NCBI GenBank assembly: GCA_046484845.1
Contig: JAWOIB010000007.1
Coordinates: forward strand, 1-20,272
Length of the DNA: 20,272 bases
Source of the DNA: DSBX01 sp046484845
Lineage (GTDB): Bacteria > Hydrothermota > Tepidihabitantia > Tepidihabitantales > Tepidihabitantaceae
Reading direction: 5' to 3'
Part shown: positions 15,678 through 20,272 of the stretch, piece after piece
Position numbering within the stretch: position 1 is the first letter of the stretch
Layout: every line of letters begins with the position of its first letter
The notes under the pieces: generated by a model
The model's input: only the letters and a program-made list of their open reading frames with translations
Told to the model about the DNA's origin: nothing
Database searches by the model: none
Translations under genes and position numbers: made by a program

Positions 15678-16088
15678 ATGAATACGCTGTTCCGGCTGTT
15701 GTTCGCGCTGTTCGTGGCCCTGTCCGCGGTGCTGGTGTACATCGTGGTGCGCCAGAACCGGGAGCGGGTGGACTACCTGCCCTCGGAGGTGGGCGGGGAG
15801 ACGGTGGAGGCGTATGCGGACCGGGCGGACAGCCTGGAGCGTGTCGCGGAGGTGCTGGAACTGGACATCAGCGCGCTGGGCCTGCTGGAACAGCCGGCCG
15901 CCCGGCGGCAACTGGCCCGCCTGCGCGCGGAAATCGCGGCCCTGCGCACCGCGGTGGAGCGGTACCGGGTCGCCCGGACCCCGGCCGCCCAGGACCAGTC
16001 CTACCGGGAGTGCGTCCTGCTGTACGGCCGGGCGAGCGGCATCTGCGACGCGCTCCAGGTCGGAACCTCGGCGGAAGCCGACGAATGA
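15678..16088 (+). CDS. Small membrane-anchored coiled-coil protein, unknown
   Basis: The 136-residue protein was not recognised as a named family. It begins with one membrane helix (about residues 5-24, LFRLLFALFVALSAVLVYIV), followed by a charged, helix-forming region. The segment at about 60-100 (LEQPAARRQLARLRAEIAAL) looks like a coiled coil. Two cysteines lie near the C-terminus (ECVLLYG, GICDAL). It starts two bases after the leuS stop with AAGGGG just upstream, so it is translated from the same mRNA. Its placement after leuS may be incidental. The topology suggests a single-pass protein with the soluble part either in the periplasm or in the cytoplasm. Confidence 0.7.
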   Translation: MNTLFRLLFALFVALSAVLVYIVVRQNRERVDYLPSEVGGETVEAYADRADSLERVAEVLELDISALGLLEQPAARRQLARLRAEIAALRTAVERYRVARTPAAQDQSYRECVLLYGRASGICDALQVGTSAEADE

Positions 16089-16120
16089 CCCCTGCTTACC
16101 GGTACCGGACGGACACGAAT

Positions 16121-16137
16121 AACCGCCGATGAACGCC
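16121..16137 (+). repeat. Left, inverted copy of the AACCGCCGATG repeat
   Basis: AACCGCCGATGAACGCC matches, over its first 15 bases with one mismatch, the reverse complement of a 15-mer that occurs four times downstream (16581-16766). It contains the ATG of the GxxExxY gene at 16129. The repeats thus flank that gene in inverted orientation. Confidence 0.75.
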
Positions 16138-16518
16138 GAGTCACGCCGGGTAGAACTGGACCGGATTACCCGCGAGACCATACGCTGTGCGCAGAAAGTC
16201 AGCTGCGTTCTCGGTTGCGGCTTTCTTGAGAAAGTGTACGAGAACGCGCTGGCGATAGAACTCGAGGCGAGTGGACTGAAGGTGCTTCAACAGCACGGCA
16301 TCGAAGTGCGCTACAGCGGCAAGCCGGTCGGCAGCTATGCCGCGGACCTGCTCGTGGAAGACCGGGTCCTTGTCGAACTCAAGGCCGCGAAGACGCTGGA
16401 TGACATCCACTTAGCCCAATGCCTGAACTACCTCAAGGCAAGCGGGCTCGCGGTATGCCTGCTTATGAACTTCGGCCGTCCCAAACTTGAGGTCAAGCGT
16501 GTTGTCAACAACTTCTAG
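16129..16518 (+). CDS. GxxExxY family protein (PD-(D/E)XK-like)
   Basis: The 129-residue protein shows the family-naming motif GFLEKVY (G31, E34, Y37) and the nuclease-like core YAADLLVEDRVLVELKA. Asp73 and the Glu83-Leu-Lys85 pair form a PD-(D/E)XK-type site. YLKASGLAVCLLMNFGRPKLEVKRVV at the end is also typical (read in two parts: YLKASGLAVCLLMNFG and RPKLEVKRVV). The family is widespread in environmental bacteria and has no established function. The N-terminus MNAESRR is the translation of the repeat in which the start codon sits. GC is visibly lower than in leuS or guaA, and no convincing promoter or ribosome-binding site precedes it. Together with the flanking repeats this suggests an inserted unit. 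Confidence 0.88.
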   Translation: MNAESRRVELDRITRETIRCAQKVSCVLGCGFLEKVYENALAIELEASGLKVLQQHGIEVRYSGKPVGSYAADLLVEDRVLVELKAAKTLDDIHLAQCLNYLKASGLAVCLLMNFGRPKLEVKRVVNNF

Positions 16519-16524
16519 CCCGAG

Positions 16525-16773
16525 ACCCATCTGCGCTACGGGTCATCAGATGGTTTCCTTTTCTGGTTCTGGTTCATCGCCGTCCATCGGCGGTTACTCC
16601 TTCCGTCCCTCCGCGTCCGGGACCACCCATCTGCGTTCATCGCCGTCCATCGGCGGTTCCTCCCTCCGTCTCCGTCCTTCCGCGTCCGGCGCCACCCATC
16701 TGCGTCCATCTGCGTCCATCGGCGGTTCCTCCCTCCGTCTCCGTCCTTCCGCGTCCATCGGCGGTTGTTCCTG
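16525..16773 (-). repeat. Direct-repeat array between the GxxExxY gene and guaA
   Basis: This 249-bp stretch holds no gene. The 15-mer CGTCCATCGGCGGTT occurs exactly four times (16581, 16644, 16713, 16752). ACCCATCTGCG occurs three times (16525, 16625, 16694). The two best units are 69 bp apart and also share a TCCGTCTCCGTCCTTCCGCG-type block. On the minus strand the motif reads AACCGCCGATGGACG, opposite in orientation to the copy at 16121. The pattern resembles the GATGAACGCAGATGAACGC-type intergenic repeats found in many environmental genomes. The array ends seven bases before the guaA ATG and has displaced any recognisable promoter. Confidence 0.85.
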
Positions 16774-18303
16774 ATGGACCGCGTCCTCATCCTCGACTTC
16801 GGCTCGCAGTACAACCAGCTCATCGCCCGGCGGGTCCGGGAGCAGAAGGTCTATTCGGAAATCGTCCCGCACGACATCACGCCCGCGGCGGTCCGCGCCC
16901 GGGGCGCGAGCGCGCTGATCCTGTCCGGCGGGCCGGCCTCGGCCCGCGCGCCCGGCGCGCCCCTGCCCGACCAGAGCATCTTCGCGCTCGGCATCCCGGT
17001 TCTCGGCATCTGCTACGGGATGCAGGTCATTGCGCTGCTTGCCGGCGGCCGGCTCGAAGGCGGCACCAAACGCGAGTACGGCGACGCCGCGCTCGAGTCC
17101 CGGGGCCGCTCGCCGCTCCTTGCCGGTGTGCCGGCCCGCTCCCGGGTCTGGATGAGCCACGGCGACCACGTCGCCCGCATGCCGCGCGGCTTCGTCTCAC
17201 TCGGCCGCACCGACAGCATCCGCCACGCCGCCATCGGCGACGAGAAACGCCACATCTACGGCGTCCAGTTCCACCCCGAAGTTGCCCACACCGACGAGGG
17301 CGGCCGCATCCTCGCCAACTTCCTCTTTCGGGTCGCGGACTGCCGTGCCGACTGGACGATGCGCTCCTTCATCCACGACCAGGTCGAAGAAACCCGGCGC
17401 CGGGTCGGTGACGGCAAAGTCATCTGCGCGGTCTCGGGCGGGGTGGACTCCTCGGTGATGGCCGCGCTCCTGCGCCGGGCCATCGGCACCCGGCTCATCT
17501 CGGTCTTCGTGGACAACGGGCTCCTGCGCAAGGGTGAAGCGGAGGAAGTCCGCCGCGCGCTCGGCCGGCGGCTCGCGCTCAACGTCGTTGACGCCCGCGA
17601 CGAATTCCTCTCCCGCCTGCGCGGCGTGGCCGACCCGGAAGAAAAGCGCCGCCGCATCGGCCGGACCTTCATCAAGGTCTTCGAAAGGGCCGCCCTTGCC
17701 CACGGCCCGGTCCGCTTCCTGGCCCAGGGCACGCTTTACCCGGACCTCGTCGAATCCCGCTCCGCCTTCGGCGGCCCGTCGGCGACGATCAAGACCCACC
17801 ACAACGTCGGCGGACTGCCCCGCCGGATGAAGCTCGAGCTTATCGAGCCGCTCCGCGAGCTGTTCAAGGACGAAGTCCGGGCCCTGGGCCGCGAACTCGG
17901 CCTGCCCGACGCGCTCATCAACCGGCACCCCTTCCCCGGCCCGGGCCTTGCCGTCCGCATTCTCGGCCCGGTCACGCCCGAGCGCGTCAGCCTGCTCCAG
18001 CAGGCGGACCACATCTTCATCGCCGAACTGCGCGACGCCGGGCTCTACGACCAGGTCTGGCAGGCGCTGGCGGTGCTCCTGCCCACCCGGACCGTCGGCG
18101 TGATGGGCGACGAGCGCACCTACGAGAACGCGGTCGTGCTCCGCGCGGTCACCTCCACCGATGCGATGACCGCGGACTGGGCCCGCCTGCCCGACGAGTT
18201 CCTGGCCCGGGTCTCAAACCGCATCATCCGCGAGGTCCGGGGCATCAACCGGGTGGTGTACGACATCTCCTCCAAACCGCCCGCCACCATCGAATGGGAA
18301 TAG
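16774..18303 (+). CDS. guaA: GMP synthase (glutamine-hydrolysing)
   Basis: The 509-residue enzyme converts XMP to GMP with ATP and glutamine. The N-terminal glutamine amidotransferase starts at VLILDFGSQYNQLIARR. It has the nucleophile Cys80 in GICYGMQ and the His167/Glu169 pair in QFHPEV. The ATP-pyrophosphatase domain has the P-loop SGGVDSS (221-227), and the C-terminal dimerisation domain ends with DISSKPPATIEWE, a family hallmark. Length is normal and all key residues are present. The ATG at 16774 gives the standard N-terminus; an in-frame TTG nine bases earlier adds nothing conserved. No ribosome-binding site or promoter is visible in the repeat array upstream. The codon usage favours C-ending codons such as CTC, unlike leuS, which favours CTG. 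Confidence 0.96.
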   Translation: MDRVLILDFGSQYNQLIARRVREQKVYSEIVPHDITPAAVRARGASALILSGGPASARAPGAPLPDQSIFALGIPVLGICYGMQVIALLAGGRLEGGTKREYGDAALESRGRSPLLAGVPARSRVWMSHGDHVARMPRGFVSLGRTDSIRHAAIGDEKRHIYGVQFHPEVAHTDEGGRILANFLFRVADCRADWTMRSFIHDQVEETRRRVGDGKVICAVSGGVDSSVMAALLRRAIGTRLISVFVDNGLLRKGEAEEVRRALGRRLALNVVDARDEFLSRLRGVADPEEKRRRIGRTFIKVFERAALAHGPVRFLAQGTLYPDLVESRSAFGGPSATIKTHHNVGGLPRRMKLELIEPLRELFKDEVRALGRELGLPDALINRHPFPGPGLAVRILGPVTPERVSLLQQADHIFIAELRDAGLYDQVWQALAVLLPTRTVGVMGDERTYENAVVLRAVTSTDAMTADWARLPDEFLARVSNRIIREVRGINRVVYDISSKPPATIEWE

Positions 18304-18432
18304 CGGCCGGCCGAGTTTCGGCAGGGCAGTAATACCTTAAGGAATTAGCGGCTCTCCGCCTCCAGTCGCCGTAAACGGATACCGGCTCGGCGCTTAAGCC
18401 CGGTCCAAATTTCCTCCCTCCCTTACCCCCCG
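18304..18432. other. Intergenic, no gene seen
   Basis: This stretch lies between the guaA stop and the tandem array. It holds short inverted motifs (GGCCGGCC at 18305; GCGG-CTCT-CCGC at 18348-18359) but no T-run terminator and no start codon in an open frame. Together with the array and leader downstream, the gene-free interval is about 575 bp. Confidence 0.4.
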
Positions 18433-18636
18433 GGTCATCCCCCCGGTCATCGGACCGGTAACCCGGAAAGCAACCCGGCCGGTCACCAGACCGGTCATCC
18501 GGCGGGTGACCCGGCGCATCACCCGGCCGGTCATCCGCCCGGTAATCGAGCCATTCACCGGACCGGCTACACGCCCGGTTATCCGCCCGGCAACCGGCCC
18601 GGCAATCGTCCGGCTCATCGGCACGGTCAACCGGGG
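18433..18636. repeat. Degenerate 12-bp tandem array, 17 units
   Basis: Seventeen consecutive units of exactly 12 bp, without insertions or deletions, follow the consensus GGTCATCCGGCC. Position 5 is A in all units and position 7 is C in 16. Positions 4, 6, 8 and 10 vary most. Because 12 is a multiple of three, several frames stay open and read as four-residue repeats. On the plus strand one gives G-H/N/D/Y-P-A-like units and another T-R-P-V-like units; on the minus strand there is G-R-V/M-T. No frame has a well-placed start with a ribosome-binding site, and the variable positions do not follow a codon pattern. It is therefore listed as a repeat, not a gene. Confidence 0.85.
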
Positions 18637-18788
18637 AATGCGGCTCCGGGTGCCGAAAACGACAGTCCGGCCTGCCGCGCAACTCCTCGCAAAGAATCCG
18701 GTTGGCGCGGCCCGGCCGCGTTTCGGCCGGGTGGCGACGAAAGTCGCGTGCAAAAAGGGACCTGCGAGATGACATAACTATATGAGGG

Positions 18789-18874
18789 ACCACGGCTGAA
18801 CCAGCCCGCTTGTGGTGAGCCGGAGCCCTGGAGTCCGATAATGCTCGCAGATTGCGGGAGAACCCGCAAAGGAG
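18789..18874 (+). promoter_or_regulatory. Structured leader of the 18880 gene
   Basis: A nested stem forms from ACCAC (18789-18793) with GTGGT (18812-18816), enclosing GGCTG-AAC-CAGCC (794-806 of the same block). A second perfect hairpin, TTGCGGG-AGAA-CCCGCAA (18852-18869), ends two bases before GGAG of the Shine-Dalgarno site (18871-18874). An alternative pairing of CTCGCA (18844-18849) with TGCGGGAG (18853-18860) would exclude this second hairpin. GATAAT (18837-18842) is a possible -10 box, but no -35 box stands at proper distance. No known riboswitch class was recognised. Confidence 0.4.
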
Positions 18875-18879
18875 ACGCT

Positions 18880-19290
18880 ATGTCCGCATATCCTGTTCCA
18901 CCGTCCGACGGCGCGACCCGCTGGGCGAAGTACCGCCTGCGCTTCGAGCGCCGGGCCGACGGCAGACTGCCGGAAGGAAGCTCCGAGAAGATGGCCGGGT
19001 TGATGACACAGCCGGCGGTGATGGCCCGGGTCCAGGCCTCGATGGACGGCCTGCACGCGGTCGAGGCCGACACCCGGACGGTGCTCTGCACGGCGGGCCT
19101 GCCGCCGATGCTGTTCGTCTTCTACCTCGACTACGCCCGGGAGCTCTGGAAGCTGACCAACCGGGTCAGCGGCGATTCGGCGGTCGGCGAAGCCGCGGCC
19201 CTGGCCGCCAAGTGGGTCGCCCGGGGCCTGTCCCCCGACATCCTCCACCGCGTCGCCTACGAGGTGTTCAGTATCCGGCTGGGGGAGTGA
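18880..19290 (+). CDS. Hypothetical protein, unknown family
   Basis: The 136-residue protein is soluble and mostly helical by appearance, with no signal peptide or membrane helix. It was not recognised. Notable parts are an N-terminal stretch with RWAKYRLRFERRADGRLPEG, a central helix MTQPAVMARVQASMDGLHAV, and a C-terminal region DYARELWKLTNRVSGDSAVG followed by EAAALAAKWVARGLSPDILH. The ATG at 18880 is chosen because AAAGGAG stands at the ideal distance; an earlier in-frame ATG (18841) lacks such a site and would read through the hairpin. It stands alone between the tandem array and a gene-poor region. Its leader is structured, which may mean post-transcriptional control. Confidence 0.68.
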   Translation: MSAYPVPPSDGATRWAKYRLRFERRADGRLPEGSSEKMAGLMTQPAVMARVQASMDGLHAVEADTRTVLCTAGLPPMLFVFYLDYARELWKLTNRVSGDSAVGEAAALAAKWVARGLSPDILHRVAYEVFSIRLGE

Positions 19291-19486
19291 GAATAGCCTT
19301 GGCACGACCGGCAATAACCCGGTCATTGACGGAATCCGCTACAATGTCTTCAACATCGAAGAGCCTGCCCGCGCTCAAGCAGGCGGGCCGGACGAATACT
19401 GACCGGGCAGGCCCCGCGGGAATTGCTGGTTGCCCCCAATTCTTCCAGGGCAACAAGACGATACACCAAGAAGAGGTTTCCGCTGG
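19291..19486. other. Gene-poor stretch, possible coding remnant
   Basis: No convincing gene was found. One plus-strand frame ending at a TGA (19400-19402) reads VIDGIRYNVFNIEEP, which looks protein-like, but it has no start codon and runs into the 3' end of the preceding gene in another frame. It may be a degraded fragment. TACAAT at 19340 lacks a -35 partner. Confidence 0.3.
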
Positions 19487-19797
19487 CTAGGGCTTCACCA
19501 CTTCCCTGGCGTTCTCCCACGCAACCCCCCATTCGGTACGGAATGCTTTGACTACATGGTCCTCTTCTATGCGCGAGAACATAAACCCTCGGTTGCCAGC
19601 GTCTTTGATAGATGCACCAAGGTGATAGTACTCGGTCTCATCAAGCACGATGAACCTGTCGTGGAAGTCCCGGCCCTCTCGAACGAAAAGGCCTCCGTAC
19701 TGCTTGTTGAACTTCTCCGCGAGCGTCTGAAACTGTGGGGAATTAGGGACAACCACCATTTTCTCGCCCCATCCTCCACGGCCTTTCGGACACGCAT
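19487..19797 (-). pseudogene. PLD-like domain gene fragment, frameshifted
   Basis: The minus strand encodes a short phospholipase D-like C-terminal half: LAEKFNKQYGG, then the HxRx4D catalytic motif HDRFIVLD, then YYHLGASIKDAGNRGFMFSR, close to a pattern common in PLD-like and restriction-type proteins. The intact frame begins at ATG 19759 (90 residues). The preceding bases in another frame read MRVRKAVEDGARK, which would join smoothly as GARK-MVVVPNSPQF if one A were added to the AAAA run at 19759-19762. A promoter stands just before the ATG at 19797. So this is either a recently frameshifted 103-residue gene or a remnant of a longer one. Full PLD enzymes need two such motifs, or a dimer. 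Confidence 0.55.
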
Positions 19798-19809
19798 CTC
19801 ATCACCCCG

Positions 19810-19837
19810 AGTATGCCCACCACTCCACCCCTGTCAA
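19810..19837 (-). promoter_or_regulatory. Promoter of the PLD-like fragment
   Basis: Minus strand: a perfect TTGACA (19837-19832), 16-bp spacer, CATACT (19815-19810). Twelve bases follow before the ATG at 19797, slightly more than at the leaderless genes. Confidence 0.55.
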
Positions 19838-20025
19838 CCCCGGGGCGGTATGGGCTGGGGGTCTGTACCCGGTGGACGATGCACGGGAGACGGGCAGAAA
19901 GTGCGTTACCTGCCGAAGCGCACGCTTCGCGTCGGCCCGACCGGTGGCCGGGTCGCCGTTGGCCTGTCCGCCCGATTCCTCGACTGCTCAGGCAGAAACC
20001 CGGGAGTGGGGCAAAGGGCACCGGC

Positions 20026-20053
20026 TTGACTTCGGCCCGCCCGAACCGATAAT
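20026..20053 (+). promoter_or_regulatory. Leaderless promoter of the HicB-like gene
   Basis: TTGACT (20026-20031), 16-bp spacer, GATAAT (20048-20053), then six bases to the ATG at 20060. The same layout is seen at parA and holA. Confidence 0.75.
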
Positions 20054-20059
20054 CTCCCC

Positions 20060-20272
20060 ATGGTCGTCAAGGTTGAAGTCTACAACGACGGTGAGCAATG
20101 GTGTGCTCGCGGTATCGGCGAAGACATCTTCACCTGCGGCGCTACGCTCGATGAACTCCACACCGCAATCAAGGATGCTGTTGCCTGTCATTTCGAGGAG
20201 CAGCTCCAGTCAGGCAGGCCGCTGAGCATCCTAGTCCTTACCGAAGCCGAGGTACCTGGTGCCGCCCCGGCT
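20060..20272 (+). CDS. HicB-like antitoxin family protein, 3' end cut by window
   Basis: The 71 visible codons encode MVVKVEVYNDGEQWCARGIG, then EDIFTCGATLDELHTAIKDA and VACHFEEQ. This is the partly degraded RNase H-like fold of HicB-type antitoxins and related small proteins. No stop is reached before the window ends, so the C-terminal part (often a DNA-binding segment) is not seen. HicB normally neutralises the mRNA-cleaving HicA toxin; no hicA is visible upstream, so any partner would lie to the right. Orphan HicB-like proteins also exist. GC is lower than in the housekeeping genes. The ATG follows a good -10 box by six bases. Confidence 0.7.
   Translation, partial: MVVKVEVYNDGEQWCARGIGEDIFTCGATLDELHTAIKDAVACHFEEQLQSGRPLSILVLTEAEVPGAAPA

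Noticed and set aside
13159..15678. 839-codon open frame antisense to leuS, and other long antisense frames (for example 10456-11910, 6071-7852, 3999-5039)
   Set aside because: They are by-products of very high GC with few stop codons. They are rich in Arg, Pro and Gly, show no motifs, and lie opposite to clearly recognised genes.
16525..16773. CRISPR array
   Set aside because: Units are about 69 bp or nested shorter motifs without unique spacers of constant length, and no cas genes are present.
18349..18793. Open frames on both strands across the 12-bp array
   Set aside because: They remain open because the unit length is a multiple of three and the repeat has no stops in those frames. Starts are missing or are unsupported TTG/GTG codons.
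19268..19456. 62-codon minus-strand frame and a 47-codon plus-strand frame from 19344
   Set aside because: Neither has a promoter, ribosome-binding site or family resemblance, and they overlap each other on opposite strands.

Overview
The window is 20.3 kb of very GC-rich bacterial chromosome (roughly 70% by eye). It looks like an uncultured Gram-negative-type bacterium. Secreted proteins carry signal peptides, and two end in a FlgD-like or type IX-like C-terminal module (3257-3961, 10414-11928). ParAB, LeuRS, the DNA polymerase III delta subunit and GMP synthetase are all chromosomal housekeeping types. An FCB or WOR-3-like lineage would fit, but that is a low-confidence inference from domain style only. 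No rRNA, tRNA or CRISPR array was seen.

Layout. 1-299: structured leader and promoter of a sodium:solute symporter (300-1946). The symporter overlaps convergently with a short CDF-type cation transporter. That transporter is the last gene of a minus-strand operon: secreted protein, envelope protein, transporter (3961 down to 1889). A DUF4126 membrane protein and a TM2-domain protein follow on the minus strand. A methyltransferase (5071-5850) runs convergently into a HEAT-repeat gene that sits in an operon with cutA. cutA is divergent from parA-parB-M23 peptidase (7883-10370). Next come a large secreted protein of unknown function (10414-11928), then holA-leuS-small membrane protein (11992-16088).

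From about 16.1 kb the character changes. A GxxExxY-family gene starts inside a short repeat, AACCGCCGATG(A/G)ACG, and inverted copies of that repeat fill the 250 bp behind it, up to the first codon of guaA. guaA is C-rich on the coding strand, unlike the G-rich plus strand to its left. After guaA lie a degenerate 12-bp tandem array of 17 units, a small unknown gene with a structured leader, a frameshifted PLD-like fragment and, at the right edge, a truncated HicB-like antitoxin gene. The last stretch has lower GC and looks like accessory DNA.

The most striking global feature is promoter layout. Eight first-in-operon genes have a good sigma-70-type promoter (TTGAC-like, 16-17 bp spacer, TAGACT/TATAGT/GATAAT-like) whose -10 box ends only 5-9 nt before an ATG or GTG. 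This predicts leaderless or near-leaderless mRNAs. Genes inside operons, and the TM2, symporter and 18880 genes, keep Shine-Dalgarno sites. The organism therefore appears to use both modes of initiation. This layout also corrected several starts (5071, 7795, 10414).
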